Shown here piece by piece: positions 44,156 to 52,886 of a stretch of DNA of 64,000 nt. The notes below the pieces were generated by a model that ran no database searches, was not told where the DNA came from, and saw nothing but the letters and a program-made list of their open reading frames with translations. The DNA comes from Oscillospiraceae bacterium. Its GTDB lineage: Bacteria; Bacillota; Clostridia; Oscillospirales; Oscillospiraceae. The DNA lies in NCBI GenBank assembly GCA_015067725.1, contig SVLX01000011.1, forward strand, positions 1-64,000. The letters run 5' to 3'. The translations under genes and the position numbers were made by a program. Within the stretch, counting starts at the first letter, position 1. Every line of letters begins with the position of its first letter.

Positions 44156-46660
44156 ATGGATACCTATCAGGTAACCGGAATGAGTTGCGCCGCCTGTAGC
44201 GCAAGAGTAGAGCAGGCAGTGAAGAAGATTCCCGGCGTGACGGCCTGCGCCGTCAATCTGCTGACCAACTCCATGGGTGTGGAGGGGACAGCCACGCCGG
44301 AGACCATTATTGCGGCGGTTGAGGCGGCAGGTTATGGGGCGTCCCCCGCCGGTGCCAAGGGAAATACCCCAAAGCCCGGCGCGGACGATGCCCTGAAGGA
44401 TAAGCAGAGTCCCGTGCTGTTGCGGCGACTGGTGACATCTCTGGGCTTTTTGGCGGTGCTCATGTATATTTCCATGGGGCACATGATGGCGGGTTGGCCG
44501 CTCCCTCAATTCTTTGCGGGGAATCCCATTGCTTTGGGTCTTGCGCAGATGCTCCTGGCGGGAATCGTCATGGTCATCAACCAGAAATTCTTCATCAGCG
44601 GCGTTAAGGGACTCATGCACGGTGCGCCCAATATGGATACGCTGGTGGCTCTGGGCTCCGGGGCATCCTTCGTTTACAGCACCTATGCCCTCTTTGCCAT
44701 GACCGGGGCGCAGCTTGCCGGGGATATGGAGGCGGTGCATGGTTATCTCCATGATTTGTACTTTGAGTCTGCGGCCATGATTCTGACCTTGATTACCGTG
44801 GGCAAACTGCTGGAGGCCCGCTCCAAAGGCAAGACCACCAACGCTCTGCGGAGTTTAATGAATCTCGCGCCCAAGACGGCTACCGTGGAGCGAAACGGCG
44901 AGGAAATGACCATCCCGGTTGAGCAGGTCCGGGTGGGGGACATCTTCCTGGTGCGCCCCGGGGAGAGTATCCCGGTAGATGGCCGGGTTTTGGAGGGTGG
45001 CAGTGCCGTCAATGAGTCCGCTCTCACCGGCGAGAGTATCCCGGTGGACAAGACTGCCGGAGACAGCGTATCCGCCGCCACCATCAATCAGTCCGGATTC
45101 CTCCGCTGTGAAGCAAGCCGGGTGGGGGAGGACACTACCCTGAGCCAGATTATCCGCATGGTCAGCGACACCGCCGCCACCAAAGCCCCCATTGCCAAGG
45201 TTGCGGACAAGGTCTCCGGAATCTTTGTGCCGGTGGTCATCTCCATTGCGGTCGTTACCTTTATTGTCTGGATGCTTACTGGCGAGACTTTTGGCTATGC
45301 GCTGGCCAGGGGAATCTCTGTGTTGGTCATTAGCTGCCCCTGTGCGCTGGGCCTTGCCACCCCTGTGGCCATTATGGTGGGCAGTGGGGTTGGCGCAAAG
45401 AACGGCATTCTCTTTAAGACAGCCGAATCTCTGGAAGAAACCGGCAAGATTCATGTGGTGGCACTGGACAAGACCGGCACCATCACCATGGGCGCGCCGG
45501 AGGTTACGGACATCTGTCCCAATTGGGATGTAAAGGAAGATGAGTTGCTTGCGCTGGCGGCTTCTCTGGAGCGGCACAGTGAGCATCCTCTGGCCAAGGC
45601 GGTTTTGCGCCGCGCCGGAGAGCGGGGCATGACCGCTGAAGCCGTTGCGGAGTTCAGAGCCCTTCCCGGTAACGGGCTTGTGGGCAAACTCCATGGCGCA
45701 GAGCTGAAGGGCGGCAGTATGAAGTATATGGCCGACCTTCTGGACACGGCTCCCGACCTGCGGAAGAAGGCGGAGCAACTGGCCGGGGAGGGGAAGACCC
45801 CCCTGATTTTTGGCAGAGAAGGTAAACTTCTGGGCATCATTGCCGTTGCCGACGTCATGAAGCCGGACAGTGCCGAAGCCATCCGGGAACTGCGCAACAT
45901 AGGCATTCATGTGGTCATGCTCACCGGAGACAATCCCCAAACCGCTCAGGCCATCGGTAAGCAGGCCGGCGTGGACGAAGTGGTTGCCGGTGTTCTGCCC
46001 GACGGGAAAGAGAGCGTCATCCGACGGTTGCAACGCAGGGGCAAGGTGGCCATGGTGGGCGACGGCATTAACGATGCCCCCGCCCTGACCCGGGCTGACG
46101 TGGGCATTGCCATCGGCGCAGGTACGGATGTGGCGCTGGATGCGGCGGACGTTGTTTTGATGAAGAGCTCTCTCCGGGATGTCCCGGCGGCGATCCGTCT
46201 CAGCCGGGCAACGTTGCGAAACATCCATCAGAATCTGTTCTGGGCATTTTTCTACAATTCCATCGGTATTCCTCTGGCGGCGGGTGTGTTTATCTCCCTG
46301 CTGGGCTGGAGCCTGAATCCCATGTTCGGTGCGGCGGCCATGAGCCTGTCCAGCTTCTGCGTGGTGTCCAATGCTCTGCGCCTGAACTGGACCAAGGTTT
46401 ATGACCCCCGGCATGACCATAAAATTAAACACAGAAAGGAGAAGAAAACCATGACCAAGACCATGAAAATCGAAGGCATGATGTGCCCCCACTGCGAAGC
46501 CAGAGTGAAGAAGACGCTGGAGGCTATGGCTGAGGTGGCAGAGGCTCAGGTCAGCCACAAGGAAGGCACGGCCATCGTGACCCTGACTGCCCCCGTGGCC
46601 AACGAGGTGTTGAAGAAGACCATCGAAGACCAGGGCTATCCTGTGCTGGACATCCAGTAA
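44156..46660 (+). CDS. copA: Copper-exporting P1B-type ATPase with C-terminal CopZ-like domain
   Basis: The 834-residue pump exports Cu(I). It has an N-terminal heavy-metal domain (MSCAAC, C11 and C14), eight membrane helices, the CPC ion motif ([11 protein letters not shown]), DKTGTIT, HP of the ATP domain (SEHPLAKAV) and [10 protein letters not shown]. After the last helix, residues 766-834 form a second metal domain (MMCPHC) that looks like a complete CopZ chaperone. ATG 46451 inside the gene is preceded by AGAAAGGAG at normal distance, so free CopZ may also be made. GAGGTGA before ATG 44156 sets the start. It is co-transcribed with csoR. Confidence 0.95.
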   Translation: MDTYQVTGMSCAACSARVEQAVKKIPGVTACAVNLLTNSMGVEGTATPETIIAAVEAAGYGASPAGAKGNTPKPGADDALKDKQSPVLLRRLVTSLGFLAVLMYISMGHMMAGWPLPQFFAGNPIALGLAQMLLAGIVMVINQKFFISGVKGLMHGAPNMDTLVALGSGASFVYSTYALFAMTGAQLAGDMEAVHGYLHDLYFESAAMILTLITVGKLLEARSKGKTTNALRSLMNLAPKTATVERNGEEMTIPVEQVRVGDIFLVRPGESIPVDGRVLEGGSAVNESALTGESIPVDKTAGDSVSAATINQSGFLRCEASRVGEDTTLSQIIRMVSDTAATKAPIAKVADKVSGIFVPVVISIAVVTFIVWMLTGETFGYALARGISVLVISCPCALGLATPVAIMVGSGVGAKNGILFKTAESLEETGKIHVVALDKTGTITMGAPEVTDICPNWDVKEDELLALAASLERHSEHPLAKAVLRRAGERGMTAEAVAEFRALPGNGLVGKLHGAELKGGSMKYMADLLDTAPDLRKKAEQLAGEGKTPLIFGREGKLLGIIAVADVMKPDSAEAIRELRNIGIHVVMLTGDNPQTAQAIGKQAGVDEVVAGVLPDGKESVIRRLQRRGKVAMVGDGINDAPALTRADVGIAIGAGTDVALDAADVVLMKSSLRDVPAAIRLSRATLRNIHQNLFWAFFYNSIGIPLAAGVFISLLGWSLNPMFGAAAMSLSSFCVVSNALRLNWTKVYDPRHDHKIKHRKEKKTMTKTMKIEGMMCPHCEARVKKTLEAMAEVAEAQVSHKEGTAIVTLTAPVANEVLKKTIEDQGYPVLDIQ
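46433..46453 (+). promoter_or_regulatory. Internal ribosome binding site and start inside copA
   Basis: AGAAAGGAG (46433-46441) is 9 bases before ATG 46451, in frame with copA. Translation from here would give a 69-residue CopZ-like chaperone. Confidence 0.55.
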
Positions 46661-46670
46661 ATGAAATCTA

Positions 46671-46710
46671 TCCCCGGAGCGGCGGAATGTTTGCTCCGGG
46701 GATGGTTTTT
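46671..46710 (+). terminator. Terminator of csoR-copA
   Basis: TCCCCGGAGC (46671-46680) pairs with GCTCCGGGGA (46693-46702), followed by TGG and a T-run. Confidence 0.9.
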
Positions 46711-46776
46711 TCTGGTAGCCAAGGGGGAAAAACTGTGATAAAATAGGCGCATACACCGACACAAAGGAGAATCACC

Positions 46777-47388
46777 ATGACAGAAAGACTGAACCGATTG
46801 CAGGAGACACTGGAGAAAAAGGGCTACACCGTCACTCGCCTGCCCAGCCCGGAGGCGGCCCGGGAATATCTGCTCCATGCCATCGACCCCACCGCCACCG
46901 TGGGCATTGGCGGCAGCATCAGCGTCCGGGAGATTGGTATTGCCCCGGAACTGACCCGGCGGGGAAACCCGGTATTCTGGCACTGGACGGCAGACCGGGA
47001 GCAAATGGCTGAGGCCAGAATTCAGGCCAACCGGGCGGAAATCTACCTCACCTCCACCAATGCCATCACGGACAAGGGGCAACTGGTGAATATTGACGGC
47101 TTTGGCAACCGGGTGGCGGCCATGGCATTCGGACCGGAGAAGGTCTATGTCCTTGTGGGGCAGAATAAGCTCTGCGCAGGTCTGGAGGAAGCCATGGAGA
47201 GAATCAAAAATGTGGCCTGTCCCCAGAATGCCCGGCGGTTGGGGTTAAATACCCCCTGCGCCCACACCGGCAAATGCGCAGACTGCCAAAGCTCCCAGCG
47301 GTTCTGCAATGCAACCCTGATTCTGGACCGCTGTCCCGGGTCGCACCCTGTGGAGATTTTGCTGGTGCAGGAGAATTTGGGCTATTAA
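46777..47388 (+). CDS. LUD-domain (LutB/LutC-like, DUF162) protein
   Basis: The 203-residue protein has the LUD fold signatures VGIGGSISVREIGI, YLTSTNAITDKGQLVNIDGFGNRVAA and GPEKVYVLVGQNKL. LUD proteins belong to lactate utilisation complexes, but stand-alone forms like this are common in Clostridia and their substrate is unknown. A Cys-rich region (CAHTGKCADCQSSQRFC, about residues 163-179) could bind metal. AAAGGAG precedes the ATG. No other lut genes are present. Confidence 0.9.
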   Translation: MTERLNRLQETLEKKGYTVTRLPSPEAAREYLLHAIDPTATVGIGGSISVREIGIAPELTRRGNPVFWHWTADREQMAEARIQANRAEIYLTSTNAITDKGQLVNIDGFGNRVAAMAFGPEKVYVLVGQNKLCAGLEEAMERIKNVACPQNARRLGLNTPCAHTGKCADCQSSQRFCNATLILDRCPGSHPVEILLVQENLGY

Positions 47389-47443
47389 GCCTGTATAATC
47401 CGGGCTGTGCCGGGCATCCTGTTCCCAAAAGGGAGGGATAGCC

Positions 47444-47887
47444 ATGAACATGAGCCCGGAGGATTACAAAGCCTACGCTGAAAGTCGGGGTCCACGCTCC
47501 CCAATATTGCGCAACTGCCTCAATGCCTTCTGGATTGGCGGGCTGATCTGCACTCTGGGTCAGCTTTTGATGGGCATTTACAGCACCATAGGATTAAACA
47601 AAACAGACACCGGGACGGCAGTCTCCATGACGCTGGTGGTGCTGTCCATTGTGCTGACCGGATTCAGTTTATATGACAACATTGCCCGGGTTGCCGGAGC
47701 GGGGACATTGGTGCCCATTACCGGCTTTGCCAATTCCGTTGCCGCCCCGGCCATTGAATTCCGCAGTGAGAAGATTGTCACCGGGACTTGCGTCAGGCTC
47801 TTTACCATTGCCGGGCCGGTGCTGGTCTTTGGTATGGCGGCCAGTGTGGTGTATGGGCTTGTCTATTGGGTGTTTACGTTGGGATGA
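47444..47887 (+). CDS. spoVAC: Stage V sporulation protein AC
   Basis: SpoVAC forms part of the inner-membrane channel for dipicolinic acid in spores. The 147-residue protein has four membrane segments and the family blocks NCLNAFWIGGLICTLGQ, AGAGTLVPITGFANSVAAPA, FRSE and LFTIAGPVLVFG. Unusually, spoVAD and spoVAE do not follow; the next gene on the plus strand is absent and a hairpin ends the unit. GGGAGGG precedes the ATG. It shows that the organism, or its recent ancestor, forms spores. Confidence 0.92.
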   Translation: MNMSPEDYKAYAESRGPRSPILRNCLNAFWIGGLICTLGQLLMGIYSTIGLNKTDTGTAVSMTLVVLSIVLTGFSLYDNIARVAGAGTLVPITGFANSVAAPAIEFRSEKIVTGTCVRLFTIAGPVLVFGMAASVVYGLVYWVFTLG

Positions 47888-47892
47888 AAAAG

Positions 47893-47930
47893 GGGAAGTT
47901 TCGCCGGTTTGGTGCGAAACTTCCCTTGTT
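47893..47930. terminator. Terminator between spoVAC and DUF4230 lipoprotein
   Basis: GGGAAGTTTCGC (47893-47904) pairs with GCGAAACTTCCC (47914-47925), followed by TTGTTTT. Confidence 0.85.
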
Positions 47931-47940
47931 TTCGGTTCGG

Positions 47941-48531
47941 TCAATCCACGGGCTTTCCGGTTTCGTCCACCCGAACCCAGTGGATGGCATAGGTAATCCC
48001 GGTCTGCTTGCCGATGTTCCGGACATAGTCTTCCAACAGAGACTGCGCCCGCTGTTGGGCATTCAGCAGGAGGACGGGGTCATTGGCGGCGGCAGAGCGC
48101 ATATGTTCCTGCGCCACCTGAAATGCGGCAATCTCATCCTCTGCGGTAATGCTGGCAGACCCCTCGGCCACAATAAAAGAGTCCTTGCTCAGAGAAGAAC
48201 TGTCCACCTGGCAGTCCAATACCACAGCCGGGGGAATGGTGATGGTGACCTCAGAGCCCTTGACCTCCATGGTCACCAGAGTGGCATCAATGCCCAGAGT
48301 GACCTGACCGGCATATTCAATCCAGAAGTGTTTGTCCTTTTTGAACCAGAGGAAGCCCTCGACATCTTCTGCCTTGAATTTCGCCACATTGTGGTAATAG
48401 CAGTCCATGGTTGCCAGTTCGCAAATGGCTTGCATTTGGGAGACCTGAGGCTCTGCGGCGGTTTGGGGTTGGCAAGCCCACAGACCCATAACCATCACCA
48501 GAACAAGAACCAGACAAAGCAATGACTTCAT
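47941..48531 (-). CDS. DUF4230 family lipoprotein
   Basis: The 196-residue protein has a type II signal peptide with a lipobox ending in LWAC (Cys20), then a DUF4230-like domain (YYHNVAKFKAED, FWIEYAGQVTLGID, VTITIPPAVVLDCQVD). It is probably attached to the outer face of the membrane. It follows, 12 bases later, another DUF4230 gene, so the two are an operon and may form a complex. Function is unknown. Confidence 0.85.
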   Translation of the reverse strand: MKSLLCLVLVLVMVMGLWACQPQTAAEPQVSQMQAICELATMDCYYHNVAKFKAEDVEGFLWFKKDKHFWIEYAGQVTLGIDATLVTMEVKGSEVTITIPPAVVLDCQVDSSSLSKDSFIVAEGSASITAEDEIAAFQVAQEHMRSAAANDPVLLLNAQQRAQSLLEDYVRNIGKQTGITYAIHWVRVDETGKPVD

Positions 48532-48543
48532 GGCGATTCCCCC

Positions 48544-49167
48544 TTATTCAAACTTGACGGCATACTCGTCACCCAACTGCGCCACAAAGGGGTCAATCAG
48601 GGCGAGGATGGCGTTTTCCGCATTCTGTCTGGCCAACTGACGGATGGCGGGTTGCTCCACACTCTCCCGGGTCAAATCCTTGACACAGGCCGCATAAGCC
48701 TGCTGAGAGACGGCCTCGGTGTTGGCTTTTTCCTCCAGAAAGATAAAGTCCATGGAGGTGATGTCTACAGAAGTCTGGGTAATCTTTGCAATGGGCAGAG
48801 TCACAAGAACTTGCTTGTTCTGGTGGTCAATCTGGATATTCACCTTGGAAAAGTCAAATCCTGCCTTGATGGTGCCATTGTAGCTGACGTGGTATAAGAT
48901 TTCTTCCGGATTCTCATCGCTGGTGACATGGGCAACGCCGTTATAGACCGCCTCATAGGTGGACATTTTGCTGGTGGCGACAATTTCCTGCAGGAAGGTC
49001 TGGGAGACGATTTGGGGCGAGTTGGTGCTGTTCCTCTGGGTAAAGAGGAGGGCAACAACCAAAACAACCAGCGCCAGAGCAATGATCGGGATAATCAGGC
49101 GAAGGTTGATTTTTGGCTTCCCGGAGGTATCGGGGTTTCTGGTCAAGAGTTGGAGTAAATGCGCCAT
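48544..49167 (-). CDS. DUF4230 family protein with N-terminal membrane anchor
   Basis: The 207-residue protein has a membrane segment (about residues 24-44, IIPIIALALVVLVVALLF) and then a DUF4230 domain (VAHVTSDENPEEILYHVSYNG, VLVTLPIAKITQTSVDI). ATG 49167 follows GAGGAACGAC; a longer frame starts in the promoter region of the divergent XRE gene and was rejected. It is the first gene of a tandem DUF4230 pair. Confidence 0.85.
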   Translation of the reverse strand: MAHLLQLLTRNPDTSGKPKINLRLIIPIIALALVVLVVALLFTQRNSTNSPQIVSQTFLQEIVATSKMSTYEAVYNGVAHVTSDENPEEILYHVSYNGTIKAGFDFSKVNIQIDHQNKQVLVTLPIAKITQTSVDITSMDFIFLEEKANTEAVSQQAYAACVKDLTRESVEQPAIRQLARQNAENAILALIDPFVAQLGDEYAVKFE

Positions 49168-49227
49168 AAGTCGTTCCTCGTTTCTGTATTTTTGGGAAGA
49201 ATATGGGAATTGCGATACTGAAATATA

Positions 49228-49291
49228 ACCAAACGGTTCTAGAATAAGCCTATTATAATACGGATATGATACCATGTCAATACCAAACGGT
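49228..49291. promoter_or_regulatory. Promoter of XRE gene flanked by two AACCAAACGGTT sites
   Basis: TATAAT at 49254-49259 (plus) lies between AACCAAACGGTT (49227-49238) and ACCAAACGGT (49282-49291), each an ACC-N4-GGT dyad. This layout suits autorepression by the downstream XRE protein and could also act on the divergent DUF4230 operon. Confidence 0.5.
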
Positions 49292-49292
49292 T

Positions 49293-49535
49293 ATGAAAGT
49301 TGGCATGGCAATGGACAATTACTACCCCCGATTAAAAGATTTGCGGGAAGACCACGATATGACCCAGCAACAGGTGGCAGATTATCTTGGCATGAAGCAG
49401 TCCCAATACAGCCGCTATGAGCGGGGCTTGCGGGATATCCCCACGGACATTCTGATTCGGCTGGCCAAGCTGTACCAGACTTCTACGGACTATATTCTGG
49501 GGCTGACCAATAATGCCAAGCAGTATCACCGGTAA
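49293..49535 (+). CDS. Small XRE-family HTH regulator
   Basis: The protein has 80 residues from ATG 49293; ATG 49305 or 49311 are possible because no site is a good ribosome match. It is one HTH domain (LKDLREDHDMTQQQVADYLGM, YERGLRDIPTDILIRLAKLY) and closely resembles each half of the tandem HTH protein at 55582. It is divergent from the DUF4230 pair and has two copies of a dyad near its promoter. Confidence 0.82.
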   Translation: MKVGMAMDNYYPRLKDLREDHDMTQQQVADYLGMKQSQYSRYERGLRDIPTDILIRLAKLYQTSTDYILGLTNNAKQYHR

Positions 49536-49579
49536 AGCCTCAAGACAGTTTTCAATTATTGGGACAATACAAAAGAGAA

Positions 49580-49617
49580 AACGGCAGTTGCAAAGTGATG
49601 CGACTGCCGTTGATTTT
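49580..49617. terminator. Bidirectional terminator between XRE and kinase-like gene
   Basis: AACGGCAGT (49580-49588) pairs with ACTGCCGTT (49603-49611); AAAAGAGAAA before and GATTTTTAT after. Confidence 0.8.
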
Positions 49618-50654
49618 TATGGGTGCTGAGCCAAAAACCGCCCATCATTCACCCGCTCCATATCGGACACAATGCCGGTCAGGATGCCATTGGCGGCAAC
49701 CCAATCGCCCCGGCCGATGACCTTCTCCAAAGACTGCTTATGGTACACAATCCGGGTGAACCAAAGCCCGTGCCACAGGGTATAGATGTCCCAGACTACG
49801 GCCTGTTCCTGGGGATTCAGGGGGCGGACAGACAAATACCCCCGGAGGAACGCATCAAAAAGTCCGTCCCGGCTGGTTTCCGGTACGCCATCCGGTAAAT
49901 CCATCTCAAAGGCGGTCAGAAGCCCCTCCAGCACCATGTCGCCCACCAGTACCTCGTCTCCGGCATTGTTGTAGTCGAACACCTGCAAGCCCTCGTCGTC
50001 CCAGACCAGATTGTTGACGGAAATATCTCCCTGTACGGCGCATTTGGGCAAATCCGGCCATGCCTTGCGGATGCGGCTCAGCTTTTCTTCCCGCAGTGCC
50101 ATAATCCGGTTGACCGGACTCCGGTCTATGGGTTCATTTTGGCAGAGGACGCAAAACCGGTCATAAACATCCACATCGTTGTCATAGGCGGCGGAAAACA
50201 GCGTCCCACAGCCAATGGTGAGCTGAGCCTCCAGTGAAAGGAGGTGCATTTTGGCCATGAGTTTTCCGATTTCTTCTGATAAATGGGGGGTGATGTAGAA
50301 AATTTCCCGCCCACAATAGTCCTCTACGGTGACTTTGCCTTCCAAATCCCGGCAGGGGAGCAGGGTACAAAACTGGCCATTTGCCATGTACCGCCGGGGG
50401 GTGCGGATTCCCCGGGCGCGCATGGCTTCGGAGAACCGGCTTTGGGCTTCGATGATCTGTTGCTTGGCGGAGGTGGTGTGGTCATGGACGATTTTGATGA
50501 CCAGTTTTCTCCGGTCGGCCAAAGTGACGGAGAAGATGGCCTTGATTTCCTTCCCCGGTGTCCAGTGGTCGATGAAGGATTCCGTCATGGTGACCGACTC
50601 CGGGAAACCATAGCGGCGGAGTATGGTTTTTATGGTGGGTAAATCCGTATGCAT
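49617..50654 (-). CDS. Aminoglycoside phosphotransferase (APH) family protein
   Basis: The 345-residue protein has the APH/ChoK kinase fold: VIKIVHD with the ATP Lys, and the catalytic loop VQGDISVNNLVWD followed by VFDYNNAG. The usual HGD reads QGD, a change at a conserved position, but the catalytic Asp and following Asn are kept. The substrate is unknown; many such proteins phosphorylate sugars, choline or homoserine rather than drugs. ATG 50654 follows GGAGGATTAG. It begins 5 bases after the radical SAM gene and is co-transcribed with it. Confidence 0.85.
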   Translation of the reverse strand: MHTDLPTIKTILRRYGFPESVTMTESFIDHWTPGKEIKAIFSVTLADRRKLVIKIVHDHTTSAKQQIIEAQSRFSEAMRARGIRTPRRYMANGQFCTLLPCRDLEGKVTVEDYCGREIFYITPHLSEEIGKLMAKMHLLSLEAQLTIGCGTLFSAAYDNDVDVYDRFCVLCQNEPIDRSPVNRIMALREEKLSRIRKAWPDLPKCAVQGDISVNNLVWDDEGLQVFDYNNAGDEVLVGDMVLEGLLTAFEMDLPDGVPETSRDGLFDAFLRGYLSVRPLNPQEQAVVWDIYTLWHGLWFTRIVYHKQSLEKVIGRGDWVAANGILTGIVSDMERVNDGRFLAQHP

Positions 50655-50659
50655 TCGGT

Positions 50660-51553
50660 CTAATCCTCCTGTTGGGCGAGTTCCCGCGCCAAATATCCCT
50701 TCAGATAATTCATGACCCGCTTTTTGTCCCCTGACCACAGCGGTGCCACCAAATCCCGCTTTGCCCCGTCGCCGGTGATGCGGTGAACCACCACATGTGG
50801 GGGCAAAATCCGGATGCACCGGGTCAAAATGGCGGCATATTCCTCCAATTCCAGACAGGTGAATTCGCCCCGGCGGTAGTCTTCTTCCAATGTTGTCCCC
50901 TTAAGGACATGGAGCAGATGGAATTTTACCCCGTCTGTCCCCGCCAAAACCGCCTGCCGGGTGGTTTCTTCTGCCATTTCCGGCGTCTCACCGGGCAGAC
51001 CCAGAATGATGTGGGTCACCACCTCCACCCCGACAGCCTTCAGTTTCCGGAGAGCATCAAAGTAAACTGCCGTGGGGTAGCCCCGACGAATGCGCCGGGC
51101 AGTTTCTTCGTGGACGGTTTGCAGGCCCAGTTCAACGGTCACCGGCTTAATCCGGTGGAGTTCTCCCAGCAGCGATACCGTCTCCGGGGGCAGACAGTCC
51201 GGACGGGTGCCAATGGTCAGCCCCACGATTTCTTCCGGGGCAATGGCCTCCAGATACATCTGCCGCAACCGTGCAACCGGGGCATAAGTGCCGGTGAAGG
51301 CCTGGAAATAGGCCATATATTTGCCGCCTTTGTTTTTCTGCTCCACCCAAGCCTTCGCCCGGTGGAGCTGGTCGGTGACGGATACGCCGGGTTTTGCCGC
51401 AAAGTCGCCACTGCCCTGACCGGAGCAGAAGCTGCAGCCCCCATAGCCCACTGTACCATCCCGGTTGGGGCAGGTGAAGCCGCCATCCAGGGACAGCTTA
51501 TAGACCTTGCACCCGAAGATTTCCCGGTAGTGGTCATTGGCGGTTTTGTACAT
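50660..51553 (-). CDS. TIGR01212 family radical SAM protein (YhcC-like)
   Basis: The 297-residue protein carries the modified radical SAM Cys motif in FTCPNRDGTVGYGGCSFCSG, then the GTRPDCLPPE and ELGLQTVHEETA blocks typical of the YhcC/TIGR01212 group. Its reaction is not established as far as I know. ATG 51553 follows AAAGGAGGATT; the longer frame runs into intergenic repeats. It is the first gene of an operon with the kinase-like gene. Confidence 0.92.
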   Translation of the reverse strand: MYKTANDHYREIFGCKVYKLSLDGGFTCPNRDGTVGYGGCSFCSGQGSGDFAAKPGVSVTDQLHRAKAWVEQKNKGGKYMAYFQAFTGTYAPVARLRQMYLEAIAPEEIVGLTIGTRPDCLPPETVSLLGELHRIKPVTVELGLQTVHEETARRIRRGYPTAVYFDALRKLKAVGVEVVTHIILGLPGETPEMAEETTRQAVLAGTDGVKFHLLHVLKGTTLEEDYRRGEFTCLELEEYAAILTRCIRILPPHVVVHRITGDGAKRDLVAPLWSGDKKRVMNYLKGYLARELAQQED

Positions 51554-51606
51554 GGAGAATCCTCCTTTTGTGGGTGGAAAGACTGAGCCACGGTGTGGCC
51601 TGTGGT

Positions 51607-51710
51607 ACTCCCTCAGGCTTGGCCTTGCGGCCAATCCAGCTCCCTCGGGGGGGAGCCGACTCCCTCAGTCTTGGCCTTGCGGCCAATCCAGCTCCCTCGG
51701 GGAGGGAGCC
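51607..51710. repeat. Tandem 52-bp CTCCCTC module, two copies
   Basis: Two near-identical units (51607-51658 and 51659-51710) start ACTCCCTCAG, contain the TTGGCCTTGCGGCCAA dyad and end in a CTCCCTCGGGGAGGGAG hairpin. A third unit lies at 9604-9655. The following stretch to 51848 has further family sequence (GAGGGAGGTGGGCAGACGGAG) with no gene. Confidence 0.85.
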
Positions 51711-51848
51711 TTTAGAATTGTACGCAACCAAAGTTTCTATCTAAGAGGGAGGTGGGCAGACGGAGGGGGTCAACAAGCACAGCGCTTCCGGTATACGCCC
51801 TCGCTTCCCAAAGGGCAACACCACCGGCACAGCCGACCGCACAATTTC

Positions 51849-52862
51849 TCATGCCTGCCGGAGCTGGGCAATGGCGGCCATTTCCCGTCTCCCGGCTTCT
51901 TCCGGGGTGATGCCAAGGGTTTTGGCGGCTTCTTCCGTACTCTGCGGGGCTTTGCCGGACAGACCGAAGCGCAGAGTCAGCAAATTCCGGTCAGTCTCAT
52001 CCAGCAGACTCAGCAGTTCTTCCACCCGACTGCGGAGCTGGAAATAGGCGGAGTCCTCCACCTTCTCCGGCTCGGCTTCTTCCTGTTCCTGCGGTTGGGG
52101 GACAGGAGAATTTGCCGCGTCTTGTACCATTTTCCCCAAAGCTGTGGTCTCGGAGAGCGTCTTGCCCAATTCCTGCGCCAGTTCTTCGGCCAGCGGGTTT
52201 CTGCCCAGCCGGTCCAGCAGTCTCCGGTCGGCCTGCTGATAAGCCCGCATCGCTGCCAGCAACCGGTCAGCCTCGCCGGAGGCCAGATACTGCATGGCCA
52301 CCACCCGGGACATTGCCTGCCGGATGTGCCAGCGGGCGTGGTTCACCATGTCTTCCCGGGGGTTCTCCACCGCCTGCATCAGACCCAGTGCGCCCTCCTG
52401 CATCAAATCCTGAAGGAGTACACCATGACCGGTGAAGCCGGGGGCTTCTTCGGTGACCAGCCACAGCAGTCCCTCCGTCAGCCGGTTGCCACTGCCTTCA
52501 CAAGCCATGAGTGCCTTTACGCCCTGCTCATCCAGCGGTGTCATACTTTGCAAACTGCTCCAGTATTGCCGAAGCGGGTCCGTGGGGGCAAGACCACCGG
52601 GAAGCTGCCCGGCACGGGCCAGCTCAGACTCCAGCTCCAGCCTTTGGGCAGACCGCCCCCGTACCGCCGGGGCGAGCTGAGACACATCCAGACCAATGCC
52701 CCGTGCCTCCAGCATCATGGCGGCCTCCATGGCCTCGCTTTCGTCTGCCTGCCCCAGAAGGGCAAAAAACCGCTGGGCAGAGATTTCCGTCCCTCCGGGG
52801 ATACAGGCGATGGCCCTCACCCAGCCCGGCTCCTGAAGCGCCAAGTCCAAATCCAGTTTCAT
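51849..52862 (-). CDS. Divergent sigma-70-like protein, second sigma gene after dnaG
   Basis: The 337-residue protein has recognisable sigma region 2 remnants (LLQDLMQEGALGLMQAVE and HARWHIRQAMSRVV), a region 3-like segment, and region 4 (LDETDRNLLTLRFGL, STEEAAKTLGITPEEAGRREMAAI). The region 2.4/2.3 aromatic residues used in promoter melting are largely missing, and an unusual N-terminal domain of about 110 residues precedes it. It lies 24 bases after an intact sigma gene and so is probably translated with it. A modified, regulatory or non-initiating sigma is possible. Confidence 0.8.
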   Translation of the reverse strand: MKLDLDLALQEPGWVRAIACIPGGTEISAQRFFALLGQADESEAMEAAMMLEARGIGLDVSQLAPAVRGRSAQRLELESELARAGQLPGGLAPTDPLRQYWSSLQSMTPLDEQGVKALMACEGSGNRLTEGLLWLVTEEAPGFTGHGVLLQDLMQEGALGLMQAVENPREDMVNHARWHIRQAMSRVVAMQYLASGEADRLLAAMRAYQQADRRLLDRLGRNPLAEELAQELGKTLSETTALGKMVQDAANSPVPQPQEQEEAEPEKVEDSAYFQLRSRVEELLSLLDETDRNLLTLRFGLSGKAPQSTEEAAKTLGITPEEAGRREMAAIAQLRQA

Positions 52863-52886
52863 GGTGTTTTCTCCTTTATGGTTGTA

